Shown here: one piece after another, positions 11,694 through 23,283 of the stretch | How the letters are laid out: every line of letters begins with the position of its first letter | How positions within the stretch are numbered: position 1 is the first letter of the stretch | From: Epiperipatus broadwayi | Taxonomy: Eukaryota > Onychophora > Udeonychophora > Euonychophora > Peripatidae | DNA length: 64,000 nt | Direction: 5' to 3' | Assembly: GCA_028023455.1 (NCBI GenBank) | Contig: JAQFVV010006238.1 | Span: 7,324,572 to 7,388,571 of the forward strand | The notes under the pieces: model-generated | The model's input: only the letters and a program-made list of their open reading frames with translations | Databases searched by the model: none | Told to the model about the DNA's origin: nothing | Translations under genes and position numbers: made by a program

Positions 11694-13977
11694 GCTTGCA
11701 TTAAATTTCACGACTAATTTATTAAAAAGCATTGTCAATTAATTAAAATAGAAAGAAAAAATAATGGATAAAATCTTAATTGCACTAAATTGTTTAATAT
11801 TAATTCTTATAAACATAAAAAACTTGCATATGATTTCTAATGTCTGTGAATTTCTATTTCAAAATTCTGAAAACATGACAATATTGTTTATCATAGTTTT
11901 GAAATTTGAATAGGAATAGTTATAAAAAGTTAGTCACAAAATATCTGAAATTAAAAAAAATAATTATAAAAAAATATTTTATAAAAATAATTTTAGCCAT
12001 TCAAAAAAAATTTTTTTTACACATATGCCGATTATTTATACTGTATGAATTTTATATGTGCTCACTCGTAAGTAAAAATTTTAAAAGATGAAATGAATCA
12101 CTTGATCTTAGAATTTATTCATATATAAATAGCATATGTGTGGAAGTTTATTTTCTTTTGGATAGTTCCTGATAGATACTGTGCTGGATAAATAATTATT
12201 GATGTGAAAATGATTTTATTTTTTTTATAGGTATTACACTAAAAAAAAAAAAAAAAATTTTTTTAAGTATAATTTTGATTGTTATATGTCATTTGAAATA
12301 AAAATGTGGGTTATCCGTAAGTGATTTAATTTATAAATGTTGCAAGCTTTTTTTCCAAGTGACATATAACAACCAAAATTGTACTTAAAGAAAAAAATAT
12401 GTTTTTGAGTTTTACAGCATTACCCATCAAATTAAATAAATATTTTATATTATTTTATGCAAATGGTCAAAATGCAAAATGTGTGTTATTTATATAGTTT
12501 TATTAGTTCTTTCTAAAAATCCATTGACAAGTGGAAAATAAAAAAATCTTACTTCAGGATTAGTTTGCTAATATTTCATTATTCTCACCTGGAATAAGCT
12601 ACACACAACTCATTTCATACTCTAAACAAACAAAACACATATAAAACATTTTTTTAATTAATATAATATTTTAAAAAGTTATAATTATTTCAGCGAATGC
12701 ACAACAAATTCAGTGAATTTACAGCAGCTGAGGGTCCATCAAATAAAAGTAAATAAAAATTGTTTTTATAATATTATAGAATTATTTGATTTTAATATAC
12801 AGAATATGTATTTATAATGAAACAAGCAGTTTCCTGTGCTAATGCCATATATAGAAAATTGAGTAGAAAGCTGCTCTGCTTTATCACTTATTATATAATC
12901 TAGAAAATGACTGATTGGCTGTTAATATTTATAAACAATTTAAATGTTAATTAGCTCCATAAGCTTTTATAACATTTGCTTATTGCATCAAAAATGTTTA
13001 TATGAATTATTTTTATGTTCTTTTTTTTAATTAAGTAAAAAAAATAACCTGGAATTGGTTTTTCTTCAAAAAAAAAAAACTGAATAATTTATCGATTGAG
13101 AATTCAGAAAAAGTATGAGAATTGTAAATGATAGATATGGACTGCAAGTGAGGAACCTTGAACTCAGAATGAGATTACCATATTGCTAGAAGAGAAGGTA
13201 AAAAATGGAGAGTGAAGATCTTAAAGTGGAATTCCAATGATTGTAAAAAATTTATAAAAAAAATTCATATGAAATAAATAAATGAAATAAGATGTTTGGT
13301 GGTAAAATATGGCAAAGAGACATACAAATCAGAAAAACTGGAATAAATGATATGGATTAATAATTATTCAAAAAAGACATTCAATATATATATTGATTTA
13401 CTTAAAACTTTCATTCCATTGCATATTTTTGAAAGAAATAAATATTACTAAAAATTATGTAACCACCAAATGTATTTCATGATTAACCAGAACTTTTCAA
13501 TTGTTTCATATTACAATTTTTTATAAATGACTTTGTTATTTCAACTACATGCCAATATTACTGCACTCACATTTAATATCATTCACTATAAATAAATGTA
13601 TTGATAATTATTTTTATACATCATAAGGAATAAAATTGGATTAATAATACTATGTGATTTTGTTAAATAAAAACAGATATATTAATTTTTAAGTGAGATT
13701 AAAGTTCACTTCACAGCTAAAAATAATATGATAAACTCTAGGCTTACAAATGATTCATAATAATCATTATTGTATTTATCTAAGGTGGATGGTGTCAAAG
13801 TCAAAATAGCATGAATTTTGATGCTTGTAAATCAAATTGCAGTGATATATTTTATATATAATTTGACATCATATAAATATATTAAACGTTGGAGAAAATG
13901 ATAGAATAATACAATTTAAAAAAAAATATATAACTGATATATTGCTAACAGAAATATATATATATATATATATATAT
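11694..13977. other. AT-rich stretch, only a small foldback
   Basis: No supported gene. The only structure is the foldback at 12259-12397. The 61-codon frame at 11906-12091 is Lys/Ile-rich, of low complexity and not credible. The end of the stretch is an (AT)n tract (about 13953-13977) into which the next element is inserted. Confidence 0.6.
12259..12397. repeat. Foldback with about 40-bp arms
   Basis: The left arm 12259-12298 (ttaagtataattttgattg, ttatatgtcattt) and right arm 12352-12397 (aagtgacatataacaac, aaaattgtacttaa) are reverse complements with few mismatches. A spacer of about 54 bp separates them. The outer edges are A/T homopolymers. This is the layout of a tiny MITE. No target-site duplication is recognisable. 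Confidence 0.75.
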
Positions 13978-16238
13978 TGTAACGAGCACAGACGTTCGTT
14001 ACATTGTTTTTTTTTTATATATATTATTAAACAAGTTAAAATAAAAAGTTCGCATTTAAAAACTTTCTTTAAAAATTGAAATTAAAATATCGTCTTAAAC
14101 TCTTATATATTAAGTCGCACAGATAATGAAAAAATTATTAAAATAAAATTTTTATTAAAGAAAAAGGTATTTTTAAAACTAAATTTTAAAAAAGATTTGG
14201 AGATAAAATTATATCTTTAAATTTGTCTTGAAATATATTTTTGATTTGGAAAACAGGGTAATTAATTAGAAATGGAAATGATTGTTAATTGGTTAAATTA
14301 AAACCAGCCTTGAGCATTTAAATGTAATAACCTCAGTCAGATAGAAAAAAACAAAAACAATAGAAACTGATTAGCCAGTGAAAGAAATCCATTTGGGAAA
14401 TCGGACCTCAGCGAAAGAATCATCACTCCATGACGCAATGTTAATTCAATCCTTGACATTAATATAAAAAGGACAAGTTTGGAAATTATTAGAGTTAGTG
14501 ACTGGAAATTGATTGATTATTGACGATGTAACAGCTAGGTGTTAGCGCTGGGGGGATTGAAAAAGACGCACAGCTTCAATCCCTTCAGTTCTGCTAAGAA
14601 AGAGAAAAAAATGGGCCATCGTTTATACAATGAGGACCAACTACACGAAAACAAAATCTCCAAAGGATAAATAAATAAATCAACCGGATACTAATCTTCG
14701 GACGACGTGGGAATTCACGTTTAAACGGCCAGGAATATAATAGGATGAACTATTTCAATAACCATAAGAACTTTAAAATTTATGAACAGTAAATTAAAAA
14801 CTTTTCATATTTAAAATGATTTTAATATTATTCTATCTGACCAACAATATTTATTAATTGGTTATAATTTTATTTAATGTATTTAATTTGTAAAATCATT
14901 TCCATTTATTTATTTATTTATTTAATTTTGTTCTTTAAGTTTTATTATGATTTCTGTTTTCCGTTAAATAAATTATAAAAAAAAATGTTAAACTTAAGTC
15001 GGGCGTGAATGGCTGTATCGATTTGTAAAGATATATTAAGGGAGGGTAATCTTGGGTTGTTCATTTCGTAGTTGAATTGGTTCAATGGATTGGATATATT
15101 TATGTAATTAGTAGGTGTAATATGAGATCCGCCACGGGCAGGATTATAGATATACGCCACACACCCTCTGTTTGCCTATGGATGGGTTTGTAAGTCGGCA
15201 GAATACCGCAGCCCATTCCTATGGAGTTTTTAGTTTATTGATCTACTTGCCCACAGATGTCACATCCCTGTGGGTGGAGAGTCAATGTCGTTTCTATTTC
15301 TACATATTGTTCAGATGTACATTCCTGACAATATAGTTGTGTTGTCGTATCATGCTACATTGAATACATGAATGTATCAGATGGATTGGCGCCAGTTGAT
15401 TGCGAAATGTGTTGCCTAAGGTTAAGTAGGGATAGAATATTTTATTTTTAAATGCAAATCTATGTAGTCGATTCAGGCTCGATCCTAAATAAAACTATTA
15501 AATTTAAGTTGTTTATAGACGCTTGCATGGATTGTTTATCGGTTAACTATGTTTTGCGTTTCATATTTGATCAAAATATATAGACATTCGATAAATAATG
15601 ATACCTTACGGTGAGTGTCTCTAATGTATTTATTCGGATGTCCTTTAGGTTATTGGTGACGATGCAAGTATCGGAAGAGCGTACTAGAGGGTTTCTTATA
15701 ATTCCCTATGCAATTGTCAGTAATCAATAATCTTGTATTTTGATCGTTTATGTTTACTTTGAAATGTTTTTGACCGTTGAAATCTATGTAACCGATCTAT
15801 AGCAACATATTAAACAGGTTTATAATCCCATCTGTGCGAACTTGATTAAAAATGTAAATTTATAATATAATAGTAACTCAATGTAAATTAAAGTAAAATC
15901 AAAGTTAAAAATAATGTTAAATGTTTAAATGTAAATCACTAAAATAATTTTAAACCTTATATATATGTGCATAAATAAATCTGTTTGTATGATAATTACT
16001 GGCAGTGGCTTACTTTATTCTTTTATATACTAGTAAATGATATTATTAAATCTCTGCTATTCCACTGAGCTAGTGACATGGGCTAACGACCGGAATCAAA
16101 ATTTAAGAAAAAAAAAAAAATATATTTTTTTTTTGACTCACGTATCTGCCTACTTTATAAATTTTTCTAGGTTCAAATGCCTAGATGGCGCCCCGTAGTG
16201 CAGTTTACGTTAAGTCCCGCAATCTCCGGATCGTTACA
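13978..16238. mobile_element. 2.26-kb insertion bounded by TGTAACGA / TCGTTACA
   Basis: The block starts TGTAACGA at 13978 and ends TCGTTACA at 16238, an 8-bp inverted repeat with 5'-TG..CA-3' ends. It is flanked on both sides by (AT)n, consistent with insertion into one microsatellite; the duplicated target cannot be read in such sequence. Base composition inside is less AT-biased than outside, with islands at 14390-14740, 15000-15780 and 16150-16230. A TATAAAAAGG box-like motif lies near 14465. No transposase, gag or pol frame is visible. A long solo LTR (TG..CA ends) or a non-autonomous DNA element are both possible. Orientation is undecided. Confidence 0.6.
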
Positions 16239-16559
16239 ATATATATTGCTATTATTCAAGAATCTTTATAAATGGCAAACTAGATGAAAAAACTGTCTAC
16301 AATCATTGATTGGAGGCAAAAAGTCGCTTATTTTTCCAAAATTAAAATGGATGTGCAATAAAAAGAATTAGAATTCAAGAAATGAAAATTAGTTTATCAC
16401 TAGATTTTGTTAATCAAATCAGTTATAAAAAGATTCTGGACAAATATACCACAGTTTTAGTAAATGTTGTTGAAATATATTGATTAGTAGACAGATAGGA
16501 ATTTATTAAAATTACCAATAAATTATGAATAAAATTTTCATGAGAATAATAAGTCTACT
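16239..16559. other. AT-rich spacer
   Basis: About 320 bp between the 2.26-kb insertion and the next LINE copy. I see no gene, repeat or structure in it. Confidence 0.6.
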
Positions 16560-16689
16560 AATGATTATTTTAAGTTGGAGTCATGAAGATATAATTTAAA
16601 GACAGTATGTATGTATATTTTTACGAAGATAATTAAACTAATCTACAGTAAAAATTAAATTTTAAACAAGAAAAAGAACAAACTGGATT

Positions 16690-17100
16690 TGAAAGTGGTG
16701 TACAGTAGATCATATCCAAGTATTGAGAGGAGTTATAGAAAGGACCAATGAATATGAATTGTCATCATGCTTTGGATTTGTAGATTATGAAAAGGCATTT
16801 GATTCTATAAGCATTTTTTCAGTGATTAAAACGTTGGATCATCAAGGTATAGATCCAGGAATATTGTCAAATTCTGAAGAATATTTATAAAAGTACAACA
16901 GCAATTTGGTTACATAATAGTAAAACAAAGATGAACATTGAGAAGGATATATAACAGAGTAATTCCATATCTCCAAAACCTTTTGTTTTGTAAAAAGCAT
17001 TTTGTGGATTGAAATGGAAAGCTAAATGAGGAAAAGTAACAGGATTATTTAAATCATTTAGAATTTGCAGATGATAGAATTGTTTTTGCAAATAATGCTT
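16690..17100 (+). pseudogene. Reverse-transcriptase core of RTE-like LINE copy 2 (broken)
   Basis: One frame from about 16705 reads TVDHIQVLRGVIERTNEY and then FGFVDYEKAFDSISIFSVIK and TLDHQGIDPGIL. This is the palm motif A region of LINE RTs (YEKAFDS carries the catalytic Asp). Further on, after frame changes, the FADD catalytic block appears as EFADDRIV (about 17060-17085). The two catalytic motifs are preserved, but stops and indels elsewhere prevent any product. It is better preserved in this stretch than the copy at 2404-5075. Confidence 0.78.
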
Positions 17101-17810
17101 CAGAGCTTCAGGAAATGTTGCAAGAGTTATCAGATGCTAGTAAAAAGGTAAATTTAAAGGTATTTGTTAAAAAGATGAAAGTAATATTCAATGATTTTTT
17201 TCAAAAGAAGAAAGTAAAGATTGATAATGATGAATTATGTTCAATGGATTTTTTTTAAAAGAAGACAATAAAGATAGATAATGATAAATTAAAAGAAATT
17301 AACAACTATAAATACTTTGGTGAGATTATTATTACAAATGGAAACATAATGGATAAAATTAATCATGGAATTAAACTTGATTGGGGGCTTTGGGTAGAAA
17401 TAACTTAAAATTAAAAGGAAATATGCTTATGTGTTTGAATTTTTTTTTTTAATAAATGGGCTTTACAAGTTCTTACTTATGTTATATGAGACTTGGTCAC
17501 TTAATAAAAGAGTTATATAAAGTCTTCAGACCACTCAGTGAAATATGGAGAGATGCATCTTAAGAATAACAAAAAGAGATTTAAAATGAAATTAATCGTT
17601 GAGAGAACAAACAGGTATTACTGATATTATAGAAAGAATTAAAAGGCTAAAATAAAGTTAGGCTGTATATGTTGCAAAAACAGAGGTAATCAATGGACAG
17701 TTAAAACTTAAATGGGAATTCAGAAGTTACAAAAGACTAGAAAGAGACTACATGTGATGAGGATGAATGAAATAGGGAAATGTGCTCAATGATGTGGAGA
17801 AAAGAGACTA

Positions 17811-18539
17811 ATTCATTCTTATACTACAAGCGGTTTCTAAATAAAATAGACCCAATTTGTCATGCCTGATTTAGAGGAGAGGAGACCTTTAATCATCTGT
17901 TAAATATATGTCCAGGCTATAATGGTATTAGAAGTTTCATCTCTCAACACTGCATTATAGCAGTGGATAAAATCCTGGACATCAGGGGTTGTCTCTCCTC
18001 TGGAGACTTTACAGTTATCACGTTATCTGTCTTTCTGACATACGCTTTTTGGTACACAAGATGCAGGTCAAAGTTCACACAACAACACCGGACCCCAATG
18101 CTATATTTTGCAATAAGATCAAGGCTATTCAAAACAAGGATAAGATATTATCCTCCAGATTTTTATTTATTAATACATGGAGCCTACTAGTATGGCCCAC
18201 AGTCTCTACATGAATATTGGACCTGATATATCCACATTGTAGTGTATCGTAAATGAAGTAGTCTTTGATGCAACATGCTGGATTCTACTAGAGAAGCATT
18301 GATTTCGCACTACATGTATCCCAGCTGATAAGTTAGCATTATTGGGCCAACCTTAAAAGGGGTAGTCTATACCAACAAAATGGAATGTATGTAATCACTT
18401 ATCAACCTGCTAGTGCAGAGATGGTCTGGCATATATCTACCAGACCAATGTCAGCAATGGATGAGTCAACATTAACAAAGTGTATTTTTTTTTATTCATC
18501 TGTACAATTTTATTATGTCAATAAATATATTTTTAAAAT
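17811..18539 (+). mobile_element. Nested 5'-truncated LINE fragment with 11-bp target-site duplication
   Basis: The 729-bp insert is flanked by aaaagagacta at 17800-17810 and 18540-18550. Its 3' end is A/T-rich (aataaatatatttttaaaata). It therefore inserted by target-primed reverse transcription into the older RTE-like copy, giving a relative date. Its coding part belongs to a different LINE family, with a C-terminal zinc-binding region unlike the RTE-like host element. After the coding part about 350 bp of 3' untranslated sequence follows. Confidence 0.85.
17817..18192 (+). pseudogene. C-terminal zinc-binding tail of a LINE ORF2
   Basis: The frame reads YYKRFLNKIDPICHA, an in-frame TGA, then FRGEETFNHLLNICPGY and on through VDKILDIRGCLSS to a stop near 18192. 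C-x2-(C)-EETFNHLLNICP matches the cysteine/histidine cluster at the C-terminus of CR1/Jockey/R1-type LINE proteins, where ICxxC precedes ETxxHLLxxC. The second Cys codon has become TGA. Only this tail of the protein was copied. Family assignment beyond this broad group is not possible here. Confidence 0.68.
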
Positions 18540-18620
18540 AAAAGAGACTAAAATTGGAGAAGATTGTTGAACTTGGAGTCTTCTTCATCTTTCGGTCGAT
18601 TATTAATCATTTAAAATGAT

Positions 18621-19845
18621 AATGATATATAGATAAAAAATGAATGGTGTATGTACCATTAATAAAAATATACAAAATCTTATCTTTCATAGAATATGCC
18701 GAGTACAATATAATTTATAAAAGATGCATAGATGATGAGTTTATTTATTTTTTACTAGAAATCACTCTGTATATTTTTTAACGAGTTTTTAACATCTCAA
18801 TTGCTTTTTTGAAAAATATGTTAACAATAAACTAAAATTTTTAGACTTAGAACAATAATAATTCAAAAAACAGATCGACCATAAAATGCTAATAAAACAG
18901 TTAAATGTGCTAGGTTTTATTAACCATAAATCCTGTAATGCGGAAAGAATACAAGTCAAATTATTTTTTGTAAATATTGAAATGATGATCAGCACACATA
19001 CAACAGCGATAAGAATAAAAATATTAGAATATATATTAATGAATCTATAGAATTGAGTGCTGTTTCTATGCAAAAATGTATTGATAAATCTAATAATGCT
19101 TTATCTTATATACCTAAAATATGTAAATTATGTCAAAATGACCAAAAACAGTTATAAAATCTCATTAATTCTGAATACCCAATGGTTTAGTACAATACTG
19201 GAATATGTAATTTTGGGGCAAAAGATTTTTGGATTAATTCCAGTCTTGACACTTTTGCTGCAGAACTACTTATAAATTCCGAAGCTATAAAGCTAATCAT
19301 TTATTCAGCCTGAACCATATAGTCAATAACATTAAAGATATCCTACCAATATTTTGACTTCTCAAATATTATGTATATTATTACATATTTTAAGAAGGAC
19401 TATCTTTTAGAGATATATGTGAGACCAGAACAAAGTTAGGCTCCAGGATTTGCACCACAAATACCTGCATAATAAGATGAAAACAAGCTCAAATAATGTT
19501 CTATATTTCTAAAACATGAGGTAGCAACAGGATACATCTTTACACCAGAAAAGGTCAGATTGATTTATTATAAGAGAAATGATATTAAAAATACAGAGAA
19601 GCATATCACTGCACATTCAAAAGTGAAATATAGCAGAACAATTATAGCATTTAAATTATAAAAACTGAAATATAAATATTAATTACATGTAAATGTTTGC
19701 ACATACAATTTAATATTCATCTATATCATAAACATAATATAGAGCTTTACAATTAAATAAGTAAAAAAATTAATTTCTAAAGTTTAAGCTACAATAAGTA
19801 AAAATTTTCATGTACCCACTATTTCCTATGCTTACATAAGCTGTT
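18621..19845. other. AT-rich stretch, no gene supported
   Basis: Two overlapping short frames (18789-19073 minus, 19057-19275 plus) encode hydrophobic, low-complexity peptides typical of translated AT-rich DNA. I see no repeats or structures here. Confidence 0.55.
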
Positions 19846-20655
19846 GAAACAGTAGCAAACTATATATAATATGCCATTCAGTGCAAGCCATAGAAATCAA
19901 TAGATCAAGAAGGTTTGTGCATACAAACTCATCCAATATTTCCAGACTTATTTCTAGCTTGTGGACATCTGTGAAGAGCCTTTGATACAAGAGCACTAGG
20001 CCAAATGTTAGGATCTAATGCAACCCTTTAGCAGCTATCTTTTACCTTTTTAATTAATTATAAATCTGAGTCCAAAATGAAAACACAATGTTTTCAATCA
20101 TGCTTATATAGTCATAATATCTGAAACCAGTTTAGCACCTATATATTTTGGTGTTGTTGGTTCTTTAATAACCATAACCACTATTATCACATGGGTGAGA
20201 TTGGTATTAAACCATTAAACCTTACATGACCATCATTTTCTTAAAACAGTAGTAATCTCTCTATATAGTAGTACCACCCAGTGCAACCATAGTAATCCAT
20301 AGATGCCAATGGCATGACACAAACTATGATTATTAAAAAGTGAAAATATCAAAATGTATAGATACTGAACTAGGTTCAGATCTGTATGACTATTATAATG
20401 AGCTTGATGAAAAACATTATTGTGTTTTCATTTTAACTCATAGCTTTATAATTAATTAAAATGGTGAAAGGTGGCAGCTAGAGGATTGCATTAGCGTTTA
20501 TGCTCTATGTGCAGTGCTCTTCCATTAACACTCCTCGCTGATAAAAAAACATAAGCCAGAAACTAGTCTGAATGTATTGGATGAGTAAGCACTAGATAAG
20601 GATTTATGCACAAACCTTCTTGCACCCATTAATTACACTGGCTTATGCTGGGTAA
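19846..20655. repeat. Inverted pair of the 456-bp repeat (large imperfect palindrome)
   Basis: 19846-20325 is the repeat of 1-1077 in reverse complement: for example ggtttgtgcatacaaactc near 19911 and ggatctaatgcaaccc near 20011. 20330-20655 is the same repeat in forward orientation: ttcagatctgtatgac near 20375 and aagccagaaactagtctg near 20553. The two copies meet head to head around 20326-20330. They are more diverged from the 1-1077 copies than those are from each other, so this pair is older. Confidence 0.82.
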
Positions 20656-21949
20656 GCATTATTGTAGGAAGAGGTTGCTACTAAGAATCTTCAAACATTA
20701 ATAATACCTTGAGTCCCATTATGACATATTCACTTCTAACTATAGATATTATATATATAATAAACGTTTCATGATGTAATGGTCGGATCTCTATCAGTTA
20801 ATTCTTTAATTGGCTTTGAATCGTTGTTAAAACTTGAAAATAACTTTCCACTTCCTTTGAGACTTAGTGATTTTGAGGATGTGGGCATTGATTTATATAA
20901 CTAACTCTTAACCAGCTATTGATCCAAATTGGCCAATAAACGTATACTTTTTTTTACAGGTAGAAGGTAAAATAAGAAAATAAAACACTCAAACTTCTCA
21001 CCACCCAGATATTGGTAAGCCTAATAAGAAATTACTTTTTCTTAACAGTTCCTCAGTTGAGAAAGGTTGTTTATACAGTAATGGATCATTTCAAAGCTAT
21101 TTTACTTATATATATATATAATACATTTACTATAGTTCACGTTTTTGTTATTATATATATATATATAAACTTAACATATTTTTTATTGTTATTGTTGTTC
21201 TAAGTTAAGCAGCGAAATTTAAATTTCAAATTATATATCAAGACAATGTATTTTAAAAAAGCGACGCGGACAATGTCTAATTACTGCTCAAAAAATTATG
21301 GTTGACATCAAATTTAAAACTATAAATCTAAATGATTTACATCACTAAAATACTATTATTTTATAAAATATGATACAATTTAAAAAAAAAAAAAAAATGC
21401 TTATATATATACAAATTTGCGGTAAATACATGCAATCACCCCCCGCCATTTCGTAGAACAGCACAATGCTAATAGAATTAACTATGATTAATTTACAGCA
21501 GGTATTTAAACAATATTTACGTTTTGTTTATCCTTAATCTTATTCTCTATTTTCTTTATGTGCCTTCTTTAATAAACATTTGTTTAGCTATTTTATTTAA
21601 TTACTTCAATTTGCAAATTTAATTCGTTAAAAAAAAAACATGATGATAAATATTATTTTAAATGGTATATTTTTTAGGTTATCAAAATAAGCAACTCTGC
21701 ATATTTTTTAAAAACAATAAAAACGTTTAAATTTATTTAAGTTAATTTTTTTTACAATTTTATTCAATTAGCGTGCTCTGTTTTTATTAGTCATCCATCA
21801 GTTATGAATTATTCCTATAAATAAATGTCAGTATTAGGTAATGGTGGTTTACAATATTAAAAAAAAAATATCTGAATGCTATTTTTTGTGACCTTTTAAG
21901 AGTCTTGCTTGGCAGGGATATAGTAAAATGTTGATTAAAGGACTTAAAC
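20656..21949. other. AT-rich stretch, no gene supported
   Basis: I see no gene. Short TA runs lie at 21106-21120 and 21154-21167, and an A-run at 21381-21395. The 63-codon frame at 21012-21203 is explained by the TA runs (Tyr-Ile repeats). Confidence 0.55.
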
Positions 21950-22069
21950 GCTAAATGTAGTCAAGCGTTGGTGGCCGAGTGGTTAGCACAGCCGCCTTAC
22001 AAGCAGAGTCCCGGGTTCGCTTCCCGGCCGACGCTTTGACACATTAAAAAAAAAAAAAAAGCTAAATGT
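21950..22069 (+). mobile_element. tRNA-derived SINE, copy A, with 9-bp target-site duplications
   Basis: The body 21959-22060 is flanked by gctaaatgt at 21950-21958 and 22061-22069. It contains a pol III A box (TGGCCGAGTGG, 21972-21982) and B box (GGTTCGCTTCC, 22014-22024), tRNA-like acceptor arms (agcgt near 21964 and acgct near 22031) and an anticodon loop CTTACAA, i.e. TAC, valine-like. A short tail ttgacacatt leads into a 15-A run. Only about 100 bp long, it is essentially a tRNA with a stub of 3' sequence. Three further copies occur in the window (28954, 42512, 44188). Confidence 0.88.
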
Positions 22070-22477
<408 letters not shown>

Positions 22478-23283
22478 TGTTATCCATCTGTCTGTTTATT
22501 TGTCTGTCGATCTGGTTATTTGTTTCTCTAACTAACTATATATCTAGTTATGCACATAACTGTAACATCTTATATATTTACTTACTTATATCCGTATCTA
22601 TCTATTTATTTAATCCCACTGGCTATTTCATTACTTGTCTAACTATTTATAATTTTTTTATCTATTTATCTATTCATCTATCCACACACCCATTTATCTT
22701 TCTATCTGTTTGTTTATCTACTAATGCATACATTCAATCATTAGGCACAGCTTCTTCTTCTTCTTTTTCTTCTTCTTCTTCTTTTTATTATTATTATTAC
22801 GTTTCAATAAAGGCTTTATTGATCTCAATGGTTTACATAAGTTTACATCTAGAAAATTTCAAATTTAACATACAATGAGTAATATTAGGGTAAACATATA
22901 TAAAGGAATTTAGTGGTTACACTTTGTGGTTAATGGACTATAACAATATACAAAATAAAAAACAAAAATAATCAGAGTTCTAAAGTTTGATGAGCTTATT
23001 TAGTTTTGTGGGCATGTCTTTTTGAATGTTAGTTGTATGATAGCTTTTTGCAGCATTCACAGCATTGATGGTTGCCTTAACAATGACCATGTTGCTGCAT
23101 ATAAGTGGGGGTTGGTTATTATTCTGTCTCTATTTCTAATGTGTAACATTTTGTTGCGAAATGTAGATGGGTGTCATCTGGTATTATTGCCAATTAAGAA
23201 AGTACATCTGGTGCACCGGTATGCGTATAGCATAAACATGGCTGCCCTAATGCTAGGTACTGATCTTCCCTGAAAAGCTACCA

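Larger units (their letters stand above)
16560..18620 (+). mobile_element. RTE-like LINE, copy 2, 5'-truncated and split by a nested LINE
   Basis: The segment 16560-17810 aligns by eye with the RT half of the copy at 2404-5075. It stops inside the C-terminal tail at 17810 and resumes at 18551-18620 with the expected end of the same element, including a degenerate GAT-like tail. The interruption (17811-18539) is a separate LINE fragment flanked by an 11-bp duplication. The 5' half (endonuclease) is missing, as expected for truncated reverse transcription. A local duplication of about 60 bp (around 17185-17290) lies inside it. Confidence 0.8.

Noticed and set aside
21959-22060. Functional tRNA-Val gene
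   Set aside because: The A-tail, target-site duplications, multiple dispersed copies and imperfect stems show SINE retrocopies rather than tRNA genes.
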